Assembly: GCA_001600695.1 (NCBI GenBank)
Contig: BCKQ01000005.1
Coordinates: 508,593-572,592, forward strand
Length of the DNA stretch: 64,000 nt
From: Ascoidea asiatica
Lineage: Eukaryota; Ascomycota; Saccharomycetes; Ascoideales; Ascoideaceae
Direction: 5' to 3'
The translations under genes and the position numbers were made by a program. Under the pieces are notes generated by a model that did no database searches, was not told the DNA's origin, and saw only the letters and a list, made by a program, of their open reading frames with translations. The stretch's first letter is position 1. The number at the start of each line of letters is the position of its first letter. Positions 1 through 9,994 of the stretch are shown here, piece by piece.

Positions 1-1343
1 GTCGCAGCGTTACAAACACAGGCTGACTAAGAACTGTCGCCAGAACCAAGGATCTTTCTCCGGCACCAACCACCCACAAATCCGGTCTATTTTCGAAAGC
101 CGAAACCTGGAGTGGCCTGGCTATGGAAGCACAGGAACCACATAAGGCATAGGAAACACAGCAAATTGAGGATAAAAAAATGTATATTATAAAGCTATAT
201 ATATATATATATATATTGGAAGCCATTTAGACTTCTGATTTTATTGGATAAAGATACTTTTGAAAGATAAATTGAAAAAAAATATTCATGGAAACTATAG
301 TTGATTAGAAAAATTTTATAAATTTTAAGTTTTGACTCATAAATCATCATAAATATTGTTAATCTTTGGAAAATATTCTGTATAGATATGAATAGATAAC
401 TAAAAAAAAGACTGGGAAAAAAGTATAAATATAATAAAAAAACAGACTTGACACATACAACAAGATTGAAAGAATAAAAAAAAAAGAAAAAAATAAAGGA
501 AGGCACAAAATAAAAAACAAGTCTAATGAATAAGATTCAATATTAGTATTTAATATATCTAACATACCATGTGGAAAAAATTATCATTTATCACACTTGA
601 AAAAATTGCAAAAAAAATTAGAAATAATAAATAGTAAGAGTAAAAAAAAGTGATAGTGTAGAGATAGTAAATAGTGCTAGTGATAATGATAATAGTGATT
701 TTGATTTTGATTTTAATAGACATAGTGATATAATACTAATAGATGAATTTATAACAATACCAACAAAGAAAAATATAATTAATATAATAAGGCATGAGTA
801 ATGAATATTTATTTAGTTTTTGAAAATTCTATCTTTTTTCTCTATATTTGCCATTTTATTTATCCTTTCTATTGAATTATTATATTATTGTAAAAATGAT
901 TATATCCAAACCAGATAGATATTATTGTTATTATTAACTTTTGTTTCTTGGAAGTTTTTAATGTGTGCCTTTGATAAATTAAAGATTAAGTCTATATTAT
1001 GAAATTCTATTACTTTTGAAATATTCTGAAATAATGAAAATAATCTAAGGTCTAAATCATTGTTTCATTTTCTATTTAATAAATTTTTGTAATCTGGCAA
1101 CAATAATAGAGAAAAAAAAACAAAAAAGAACATAAGATTTCACATAAAAAAAATTGGACAGAAAAAAAATAATTATAAATTTTTTTTCTTTTTTCTATTC
1201 TTATTGAATTGTAAAAATAAGGAGTAACAATTTTATAATCTAGATAGATTTATGATACATATAATTGAAATTTATTAACCAAATTTGATTTTTTCATAAA
1301 AAGCAAAAAGAGAAAAACAAACATAAGGCAAAATATAAAAGGC
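1..1343. other. Intergenic, 3' side of PSP1; nothing recognised
   Basis: The first 180 bases are clearly richer in GC than the rest and may belong to the promoter of a gene outside the window. The remainder is A/T-rich with homopolymer runs. A TA dinucleotide run lies at about 196-217. A 50-codon frame without an ATG ends at 801 and contains an acidic stretch, but nothing ties it to a gene. Confidence 0.6.
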
Positions 1344-4300
1344 TTAATTAGAAGTTGAACTAGAGCTCCAAAAACTTGAAAGAGTAGGAGCATTTCCGTT
1401 TGTTCCTTGATTAAATCTTATGTTTGTGTTATAAAGTTCTGGTGCTGTTTGAGGAGCTTGAGAGTTTGATGTCATTTCATCTAATGGGGAATAATTGAAG
1501 CTCGAACTAAAAGGATTTGAAAATGGAGACCCAGGTGTAGCGAATTTAGATACATCTGAATCATTATTACCAAATAGACTATTACTCATAATATTGCTTT
1601 GGGTATTTGTTTGATAAAGAGGGCTTGATAACGCATTGTTATTAAGACGTATACCATAATTATTATTATTGTTATTATTATTAATAACATTACTGAAATT
1701 ATTATTCAAAGCATTGTTCATTGGACTGCTCATGGGACTATTGTTATTATTATTACTATTATTACTATTATTATTATTATTCATATTTCCGAAATTATTG
1801 TTGAAATTATTGCCAAAGTTGCTATAATTATTGGAACCATAATTATTAGAACCATAGTTATTAGAGCTATAATTATTTTGAAATCCATTATCATTTATAC
1901 CCATATTATTCCCATTATTGATATTGGCTATATTATTCATATTAGAACTCATAAAACCCATATTGTTCAATTCGTTTAAATTACCCATGTTATTGACACC
2001 ATTATTGTTGCTGATGTTACTCATATTATTCATGTTATTCATATTATTTAGATTATTTGCATTATTTATATTATTCATATTATTAGTGTCCATATTATTA
2101 AAGTTTAATCCCATCGAAGATATACCAGAGGCCAAACTCATTGGAGCATTAACAAATTGATCATTTTCATTTATTGAATTTTTTAATGCTAAATCAGATG
2201 TTGAAACAGCACACATCCAGATTCTTGTTTTATAAACACGAAACATATCCTTAACAAGATCTCTGAAATCAATTCTTTTATTGGCAATATAATAAAAAGT
2301 TAATTTCTTTCTATCCCATTGATATTCCGAATCTAATATTTTCATTGGTAATTTATGCATAATCAATTTTGATTGAACAATATTCAAAGCTTTTAATTCA
2401 TCGCTTTGTTTATGTAAAATTTGACATATTTCATTTACTTGAGCTATTCTTAAAAGCTGTTTTGGTATTTGTTGTTGAGATGATGGAGCTTTTTGATTAT
2501 TTAAATTATCATTTTGATCGCCTTGTGAATTTTCATTATTTAATGCTTCAATTTGTTCTTCAGATTGTAGCATTTTTATTAATCTTGCATCATCAATCGA
2601 TATATCAATAAGGACTACTCTACCTAAATCTTGACCTCTATCTGCTTCGACAACAACTAAATCTCCTATTTTGATATTACCAAAATATTGAGAAGAACGA
2701 GATAAACAAAATATATCTAGTCTTCCATTCTTAAAAGAAATTAAGATTAATTGATGATTTAAAGTTGATAATGAAATCATTGAAAAAGGAGAAGAATTTT
2801 TATTCAAATCAAATAGATGATTACTATTAAATTTAATATTCTTATTATTATAGCCATTAATATTATCAATAGTATCATTGTCATTTATGCCAGGACTTGA
2901 GTTTGAGCCGGAGCGTGAACTTGAATTCGAATTTGAAGAATGCAATAATTTCGAATCATTGGAACTGGTAGGCAATGAAATTTTTGGAAATTGATTACGA
3001 ATACTATTGGAAAACAATTTAGTAAAATTCAAATTTTCAAAAGAAGATAGGGTTAGTCTTTTAATTGAAGAATTATCATTTTCTGAAAAATAATTTAATA
3101 TTTGCCTAGTAATTAAGTCATTATTGTTATTCGAGAGGGAATTTGAATTTGAATTTGAATTCGGTAAAGATATCGAATTTGGCATTGAGTTTGAATGAGA
3201 GTTTGAGTTTGAATTAGAAGATCCAGTATTTGGATAGCTCATAAGAATATTATCAAAATTATTATTTGTTGTAGTGAAATTATTATTAGCAAATCTTAAA
3301 TTATCTCCAGTTCCAGCGCTTATCGAATTTCTATTATGTAAATTATATGTCATAGCAGCATTATTAGACATGTTAAGACTAATTGAAGCTGATAAAGGAG
3401 AATCATTATTATCAGAATAAGAGAATCTTGATTGATCAGTAAAGGAACTAGCATTATTATTATTAACATTAATAGTATTACTAATATTATTATTAATTTG
3501 ATTGTTGTTGTTCATACTATTGAAATCTTGAAGTGAAATTGGTTGGATTGAACTTAAAGTATTTCTTCTTCCAAAACCATCATTCGAATTCAAATCATTA
3601 AATTGATTTGCTTGAGGGTTCAATGAATTTAAGGGATTTAAAGTTGTTAAAGAGTTCAAAGAATTTAAAGAATTTGGCTGATTTGATTGATATTGATTAT
3701 CAGAGAAAGAAGGAGACCAAATTGAAGTTCTAAGATTAATATTTGTTCCTCCATTTGTATGGGTCCTACAAAGAGATAAATTTAAATCATCTATTACGGA
3801 TTTTGAAGTTGTAGAAGAGTTTGTTGCAGAACCTATTAATCCTGTAGAACCAACTGATCCTAATGAACCTATAGAACCTAATGAACCAAGGTTTGTAGAA
3901 GGATTTTGATTTTGATTGGTATCAATATTTGAAGAATTTAAAACTGAAGTCAAGGTACCAGTTGTTGAAGACATGGAATTTGCTTTTCCGTTTGCATTTG
4001 AGTTTAACGTTGAGGATAAAGAAGTTGAAGGGATAGAGTGGCTTTTAGATTGAGAATAATTATTAGAGCCTAATGCGATTTGCATTGGTAAAGTTGAAGG
4101 TAGCTTAATTTTGATGTTATTATAATTATTATTATTAATATTATTATTAATATTATTGTTATTGTTATTGTTATTTGTTAAAGGGGAAGATGTGGAAGAA
4201 GAAGAATGAGAAGATATAGATGAAGAGGAAGATAAGGAAGAGGATATACTTGTAATACTATTTGTATTATTATGATGAATGGTGTTATTATTATCTTTAT

Positions 4301-4703
4301 TTGGCCAAGGATCAGAGTTAGAAATGGAAATAAATTTAGTGTCAGTGTTATTCATTTTATTAAAAGATGAAATTTTTTGAATAGGAGGGGGTGATTGAGA
4401 ATAATTAGATAATGAAGAAAAATTTGAAGTATTAGAAAAATTTGATATATTAGAGTTATATGAAGTTTTTGAAGTATTTGAAGTATTTGAAATTTTTTTT
4501 GATAATTTATTATTTATATTGTCAATAAAATTACTTAAGTTGTTTAAGTTATTTAAATTTGAAAGTTTTGAATTATTGATTATCTTTTCATTATCAGAGT
4601 TAGATGTTAAAAGAGAAGATAAATTTAAATTAGGTGCAATATAATAGTTTTGATTGATATTTTGATTAGAATTTAGATTATCTTTATAGAGTTCTGGAGA
4701 CAT
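1344..4703 (-). CDS. PSP1: PSP1 C-terminal domain protein (Psp1 homologue)
   Basis: A 1119-residue protein dominated by Asn/Ser-rich low-complexity sequence. Embedded in it, at about residues 650-835, is the conserved PSP1 domain. It starts with LILISFKNGRLDIFCLSRSS, continues with the GDLVVVEADRGQDLGRV core and ends with FRDLVKDMFRVYKTRIWMC. Yeast Psp1 was found as a high-copy suppressor of DNA polymerase alpha mutants; its biochemical role is unsettled. I chose the ATG at 4701-4703 because the frame upstream has no further ATG, only a TTG and a hydrophobic stretch that looks like translated leader. The Asn-rich tail after the domain (about 840-1119) has repeated NNxxN and SNNYG units. It is divergent from RAD30 across a 2.4 kb gap. 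Confidence 0.9.
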   Translation of the reverse strand: MSPELYKDNLNSNQNINQNYYIAPNLNLSSLLTSNSDNEKIINNSKLSNLNNLNNLSNFIDNINNKLSKKISNTSNTSKTSYNSNISNFSNTSNFSSLSNYSQSPPPIQKISSFNKMNNTDTKFISISNSDPWPNKDNNNTIHHNNTNSITSISSSLSSSSSISSHSSSSTSSPLTNNNNNNNNINNNINNNNYNNIKIKLPSTLPMQIALGSNNYSQSKSHSIPSTSLSSTLNSNANGKANSMSSTTGTLTSVLNSSNIDTNQNQNPSTNLGSLGSIGSLGSVGSTGLIGSATNSSTTSKSVIDDLNLSLCRTHTNGGTNINLRTSIWSPSFSDNQYQSNQPNSLNSLNSLTTLNPLNSLNPQANQFNDLNSNDGFGRRNTLSSIQPISLQDFNSMNNNNQINNNISNTINVNNNNASSFTDQSRFSYSDNNDSPLSASISLNMSNNAAMTYNLHNRNSISAGTGDNLRFANNNFTTTNNNFDNILMSYPNTGSSNSNSNSHSNSMPNSISLPNSNSNSNSLSNNNNDLITRQILNYFSENDNSSIKRLTLSSFENLNFTKLFSNSIRNQFPKISLPTSSNDSKLLHSSNSNSSSRSGSNSSPGINDNDTIDNINGYNNKNIKFNSNHLFDLNKNSSPFSMISLSTLNHQLILISFKNGRLDIFCLSRSSQYFGNIKIGDLVVVEADRGQDLGRVVLIDISIDDARLIKMLQSEEQIEALNNENSQGDQNDNLNNQKAPSSQQQIPKQLLRIAQVNEICQILHKQSDELKALNIVQSKLIMHKLPMKILDSEYQWDRKKLTFYYIANKRIDFRDLVKDMFRVYKTRIWMCAVSTSDLALKNSINENDQFVNAPMSLASGISSMGLNFNNMDTNNMNNINNANNLNNMNNMNNMSNISNNNGVNNMGNLNELNNMGFMSSNMNNIANINNGNNMGINDNGFQNNYSSNNYGSNNYGSNNYSNFGNNFNNNFGNMNNNNNSNNSNNNNNSPMSSPMNNALNNNFSNVINNNNNNNNYGIRLNNNALSSPLYQTNTQSNIMSNSLFGNNDSDVSKFATPGSPFSNPFSSSFNYSPLDEMTSNSQAPQTAPELYNTNIRFNQGTNGNAPTLSSFWSSSSTSN

Positions 4704-7081
4704 AAAAAAAGAGAAAGAAAAGAAAAGAAATAAAATATATTGAAGGATATAAATTATAAATGTAACAGTATAAAGCAAACTAAGTGCTGATTAGTTTTGT
4801 TGTTCAATTAGTAGTTGTAAAGAACTTTGTAAGATAAAAAAGTATTATTGAATGAAACAATAATTGATATATTAAATTGAAGAAAGATCTTTAAAATTTA
4901 TTTAAATTTGATTATAAGTCTAAATTTGATTCAATAATTGTATTTGTATTTAAGAGAGAAAATATGATTGATGAATAGAGTAACTATTGTAGCATGATAT
5001 AATAAACAGATAAAATCGATTGTGATTGTTGCTTTGATATTTATTATTTATTGTTATTTATTTTTATTGTTTATTAATGATTTTTAATTATTGATTGTAT
5101 TGATTAAGGGAATTGAAGAAGCAGAAAGAAGAATAAGTAAAGAAGATGTATTTAAGTATGGTATGTAAGGGAAGTGCAGTTGTTTAACTCAGTTGAATTT
5201 GTAGAGCTATTCCAGTGAAAATTGGAAATAAATTTAGCAAAGACTAAAAGAATATTTTACATATTTTACCAACACTGTAAACTTATAGTCAAAGACTCAG
5301 AGACCTAGAAAGTTACCTAATAATTGCTATGCCGGCATAGCACTTAACGTTGGAGACTTTGGTAGCGTTGGGTCTTTAACTACTGAAAAAAAACAAAGAA
5401 TCCTGACACTCACAGCCTTTTGCTAGCAAATTTGAGTTTTAATACTAAAGTTCTTGTATTTTTATTTTTAAGGGAGCGGCCAGTCACGATTTCAACCCTC
5501 AATAAATGGAATTATATTTTGGCACCAATGCATCCTGATAAAAGAGGTTATCATATATTTAAGGCTACAGTGTACCAGTATTGGTGCAATTACAACGCCT
5601 AAGCTACTGTAGTGTTCGTTTTTATTGAAAATTGCATGTTCTATTCCAATTTGTATTATTCTTCTTCAGATTCACTTTCTTCCAGCTTTCCTTTCGTCTA
5701 TAAAATCTGGGAGAAAAGGCAAACCTTTAAGATATTTATGGAAACGTTTAGCCACGCTTATTCGTACCATGCTTTTAATGTTATATTTTTGCTTCTGTGT
5801 AAAGAGATAAATGTCAAATAAAATTGATACTTCTTTTACTCTAAAAGTGGCAAATGCGGAGGAGATATTTTATTCTATTACCGCAGACATCATCTATGAC
5901 CACCGTGGAGCTTTACATAGCCAAAGGAGGAGCTCATATTGAGAAATTAGTTTCTACAAATGGGATTATTACGTTCAAAATAAAATACTATAATTGCTTA
6001 GCATACCTTTTGGTAAGCATATTTTTTGAGTTCTAGAATTATCGGGTCACGTACTATCCCTTATTCAAATAGTTGTTCATTTGAAATTGTGTCTACAATT
6101 TGTAAATAAATATGTAAATTCTATAACTAATGAATAATGCTTTGTTTCTAGTTTAATTTCTTTTCCAAGTGTTATGGGGTAGAGCAATTCAATGTTAAAA
6201 TTTTCGATCATCAAAATTTGCTGATTGTAACTTCAACAAAGAATAATAAATTGCTAGTTATTATGCTAGGATGCAGAAGAATTACTCAATATACTAATCC
6301 AATTTCATCAATTCACCCCTTGATATTTCATAATCACATTGTTCATCCAATCAGCTTGATTCACAAAGCAATTATATATCCTATGCTAATAAATAAAACC
6401 ACCACCTTTTTTGAAAAAACATGTCTTTTCACTGAAAATTAATTATGATGTTGACACTCTCTTTTATTACAACATTGTAGTACACTATGGTTTTATTACA
6501 ATAGCTAACATTATTATCCTACCCCATGCGGGTTTTGAAGCACCCCACAAATATCCTAATTTTCTTTTGAAAAAGTTTCACAGAGCTCTCTTTACTACGG
6601 TAATAGAATTTTCAAACTTTCTAATATGGATTCAACTTACGGTAGTAATATTTTTACTGTAATTGTGTCTTTCTCTGTTTTGTAACGTTAACGATACCTT
6701 GAGTGTCCTGATATATCAATTTCCCAGACTCCTTCTATAACGGGATTCCCTTACGGTGCAAAACTGCGCTTTGAAGTGAACTCCGCCTGTCATGCAATCC
6801 CCAAAATCTTTCCGGATATCTCCGCTTTCCTCTTACTTCCTATGAGAATAAAGTATACCACGGAAAGAGACACGGATACAATTTCAGTTTCTGGATCCTT
6901 ATTACTTAGCTCTACTTTATGTTAATGCCGACGCGTAAGCACTAATTAATTGATAATTAATGTTAAAACGCGTTAATACTAAACAGAAATACAAAATATA
7001 TTTATTTTCATAATATTGACTAATCATGATATAAATTTCAAATTTGGTAAACAAAATATATTTGGAAATAAACAATGGATA
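4704..7081. other. Long divergent intergenic region PSP1-RAD30
   Basis: This 2.4 kb stretch holds the promoters of PSP1 (left) and RAD30 (right). From about 5240 to 6920 the base composition is less AT-rich than the flanks. It carries only short frames of 60-83 codons in different phases with no recognised domain. The piece at 5930-6040 vaguely resembles a broken reverse-transcriptase-like frame (an EK..ST.G..TFK pattern), but this is too weak to call. It may be a decayed element or an untranslated locus. Confidence 0.5.
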
Positions 7082-9655
7082 ATGGAGTCTGATACTAAAT
7101 TCACCAATAACGATAAAAACATCAATATCAATAGCAACAATTCAAAAATAAAATTTATTATAAACTCTTCGAATTCTTCAAAATTTAATTTTCAAAATTT
7201 CGAAGATTTAGTTAATCCTTTAAAATCTTTTGATTCTCCTTTATCTTTAATTGCTCATATTGATGCTAATGCATTTTTTGCTCAAGTTGAACAAATTTTA
7301 AAAGGTTATAATAAAAATGATCCAGTGGTATGTGTTCAATGGTCAACTTTAATTGCTGTATCTTACTCTGCAAGAAGTTTTGGTATAAGTAGAATGGATA
7401 CTTTATCTCAAGCATTATTAAAGTGTCCAAATTTAATTCCAATTCATACTGCTGTTTTTAAAAAAGGTGAAAATTTTTGGAAATCGATTAATTCAATTGA
7501 TTCAACTCACTTCCCCGATCCTGCCACATATAAAGTTTCTTTAGATCCTTATAGAAAAGAAAGTAGAAAAATTATGAGAATTTTAAAGTCCTGGTCAAAC
7601 AATGTTGAAAAAGCAAGTGTTGATGAATGCTTTATTGACCTAGGCTCTTTAGTGTATAAAAAAGCAAAAGAATTATTCCCTGATTTACTCATTCAAGCTC
7701 ATAATCGAGATCAAGCACAAAATAAAAATAGAAATAAGAAAAGTCAATTGCCTTCTATACCGACTGTTTTACCTGATTATTTTAATTTAGCTTCAGGCTA
7801 TTTCATTAGTGAAAAGGATAGTGATAATGAAAATGATAATGATAGTGATAATGAAAGTGGTAATGATCAGCAATTCGAAAATGAAATTCAGAATATTTCA
7901 AGTAACCAAGATTTTTCAGAAAAACTGAGCTTTAGCATTGAATCTAAGGAAGAATTTCAAGAAGAAGCTAAGAAAGAATTTCAAAAAGAAAATAAGGAAA
8001 AATTCAAGGAAGAACTTAAAGAATATCTCAAAGAAGAGACTAGGGAAAAAACCAAGGAAAAATTTAAAGAAGAATTAAAAGGAGATATTGAAGCAAAAAT
8101 CAAAGAATTTAAAGAGGAATCTAAAGAGGATTTCAAAGAGGAATCGGGAGACTTTGTAGAAAAATTTATAGAAGAATCTAAAATTGAAGATAAAAACGAG
8201 AGGGAGAAATTTCCAGTAGTTACATTAGATGATTGGGATGATATACTAATGGTAATAGCATCTTGTATATTATATGAAATAAGAAAAGATATTCAAAATA
8301 AATTAGGCTATACCACTTCTGCAGGTATTGGAAGAGTTAAAACTATTGCCAAACTTGCTTCAAATTTTAGAAAACCTGATGCTCAAACAATTATTAGAAA
8401 TAAAGCAATTCCTCAATTTTTTAAAAATTTTTCTTTTAAGGATTTTTGGGGGATGGGAGGAAAAATCGGTGAATTTATTGCTTTGAAACTTAAGGCTCCA
8501 ACTAATAAATCAAAATGTATTGCTTTTATTAGAGAAATTCCATTTAATGATTTATTTAGAGCTTTAGATAAAAATCATGAACTAACACAAAATTTATATA
8601 AAATGGTTCGTGGTGAGAATACTTCACCTATTTCTCCAAAATTAGAGGTTAAAAGTATGACATCTAGGAAAAATTTCAGAAAAGGAAGTTTGAATAATGT
8701 AAATGATGCCTTTGAATGGATAAGAGTATTTTGTGGTGATTTAACACAAAGAATTGAAGAAATAAATGAAGAAGACTATTTATCTAATGCTTCTGAAAAT
8801 TCCGGTACCAAAAAATTCAGGACTCCAAGAACTTTATCTTTACAGCATACTGACTTAAATAGGAAAGTTCATTCAAAACAATGTCCTTTACCTATTGTAC
8901 CAAACAATCAATTAGAAGACTTGTTGTTCGAAAAAGGTTGTGGGTTGATGAAACAACTTGAGATTTTCTTAAAAGAAAATGGAATCAGACCTTACCCTTC
9001 TATAAATTTATCTTTGAGCATATCTCATTTTGAAGTAATAGGAAAATTTGCTTCAATTGATAAATTCACTTTGGAAAATAAAACTGATGTTTTTAGTGAT
9101 CAAAATGCTGAGATTATAAAGTATATTCGTGATTCAAAAACAACTGTTAATGACGATAAAGCAGCTAAAAAAGAAAATTTGAGTGACCCCTTTGCTACTA
9201 CTGATTTACAGCTGTTAAAAGAAAAAAATGAAGAAAAAATGAGGAAAGAAAAAGAAATTTTTGAAGTTCATAACCGTCAATTAATGGAATTTTTGAAAAA
9301 CAACGAAAAAATACCAAAAATTGTTACTGGAAATTCGGAAACTAAAAAACTGCGATGGCCTAATAGTGCCAATAAGCATTCATCGAATAATAGAAAAAAT
9401 GGTTCTTTGGATATCTCAAAATTATTAAAAACAAAACCTGTATCACCCGATTATATTGATCTAATTGATTTGGAGGAGAATGCTTATTCAAATTCAGCTA
9501 ACACTTCTGTCAAAACTTTGAACAATATTGAAGTCATAGACTTGGATGAAGAAGATGATATTATTGAATCAAATCGATTGCGGTATAAACAAGAAAACAA
9601 ATTGTCATATGCTGAAAAAAAATTTGAAAAAAGAAAGCGAAAACGGTTTTGGTGA
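7082..9655 (+). CDS. RAD30: DNA polymerase eta (Y-family translesion polymerase)
   Basis: An 857-residue Y-family polymerase that bypasses UV photoproducts. Motifs in order: AHIDANAFFAQVEQ (residue 58 on, metal-binding Asp); the catalytic SVDECFIDLG (about 178-187, where yeast Rad30 has SIDEVFLDLG); GYTTSAGIGRVKTIAKLASN (about 408); a KSMTSRKNFRK polymerase-associated region; and SLSISHFEVIG (about 640). The family is usually near 630 residues. The extra length is a Ser/Asp then Glu/Lys/Phe-repeat insertion at about residues 245-375, within the palm. The Cys/His ubiquitin-binding finger expected near the C-terminus is not visible. Two acidic hydrophobic motifs (IDLIDLEE near 792, VIDLDEED near 818) resemble SUMO-interaction motifs. 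The start is the first in-frame ATG; the frame upstream begins only with TTG. Confidence 0.93.
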   Translation: MESDTKFTNNDKNININSNNSKIKFIINSSNSSKFNFQNFEDLVNPLKSFDSPLSLIAHIDANAFFAQVEQILKGYNKNDPVVCVQWSTLIAVSYSARSFGISRMDTLSQALLKCPNLIPIHTAVFKKGENFWKSINSIDSTHFPDPATYKVSLDPYRKESRKIMRILKSWSNNVEKASVDECFIDLGSLVYKKAKELFPDLLIQAHNRDQAQNKNRNKKSQLPSIPTVLPDYFNLASGYFISEKDSDNENDNDSDNESGNDQQFENEIQNISSNQDFSEKLSFSIESKEEFQEEAKKEFQKENKEKFKEELKEYLKEETREKTKEKFKEELKGDIEAKIKEFKEESKEDFKEESGDFVEKFIEESKIEDKNEREKFPVVTLDDWDDILMVIASCILYEIRKDIQNKLGYTTSAGIGRVKTIAKLASNFRKPDAQTIIRNKAIPQFFKNFSFKDFWGMGGKIGEFIALKLKAPTNKSKCIAFIREIPFNDLFRALDKNHELTQNLYKMVRGENTSPISPKLEVKSMTSRKNFRKGSLNNVNDAFEWIRVFCGDLTQRIEEINEEDYLSNASENSGTKKFRTPRTLSLQHTDLNRKVHSKQCPLPIVPNNQLEDLLFEKGCGLMKQLEIFLKENGIRPYPSINLSLSISHFEVIGKFASIDKFTLENKTDVFSDQNAEIIKYIRDSKTTVNDDKAAKKENLSDPFATTDLQLLKEKNEEKMRKEKEIFEVHNRQLMEFLKNNEKIPKIVTGNSETKKLRWPNSANKHSSNNRKNGSLDISKLLKTKPVSPDYIDLIDLEENAYSNSANTSVKTLNNIEVIDLDEEDDIIESNRLRYKQENKLSYAEKKFEKRKRKRFW

Positions 9656-9994
9656 AATTTTCACACTATCTGAAAATATATACAAGTATTTATATAGAAT
9701 AAGGACTTTTATTTTTATAGCCGATATTAGCCATTAATTATTTACGTTTTAGTTTTGTTTGATCTAGTTTCTTATCTTGCCCAAGCCTTTAACTTAGGTA
9801 CAAAGGAATCCAATTGAATATAAGTATGCCCGGAAAATTAGACTAAAGATTTTTTTCAAGCTCGAGAAAGAAGGGCTTCCCTTTTTTATATCTCAATTCT
9901 CATAATAAACTAAAAAAAATTAAATGCAAAAAATATTTGAGTGAAGTAACAGATGACGTTGTCCATTTTAACATCATAAAAATAGCTTGTAAAA
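9656..9994. other. Convergent 3' intergenic region RAD30/OLE1
   Basis: 339 bases between two converging stop codons. It is AT-rich, and I see no gene or structured element in it. Confidence 0.6.

Noticed and set aside
195..565. Minus-strand frames rich in Phe/Tyr/Leu
   Set aside because: They are translations of poly-A/AT runs and have no protein-like composition.
650..801. Plus-strand frame of about 50 codons with an acidic Ser/Asp/Phe stretch and DIILIDEF near its end
   Set aside because: No ATG, bounded by stops, built largely of GAT/TTT microsatellite-like repeats, and no acceptor-like context was firm enough to call a terminal exon.
4704..4778. 25-residue hydrophobic N-terminal extension of PSP1
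   Set aside because: It has only a TTG start and no ATG. The ATG at 4701-4703 is the sensible start, and a signal-like leader would not suit this protein.
5300..5420. Possible tRNA-like GC-rich segment with GCCGGC
   Set aside because: No GGTTCGA-type B box or cloverleaf pairing could be found, and none was seen elsewhere in the window.
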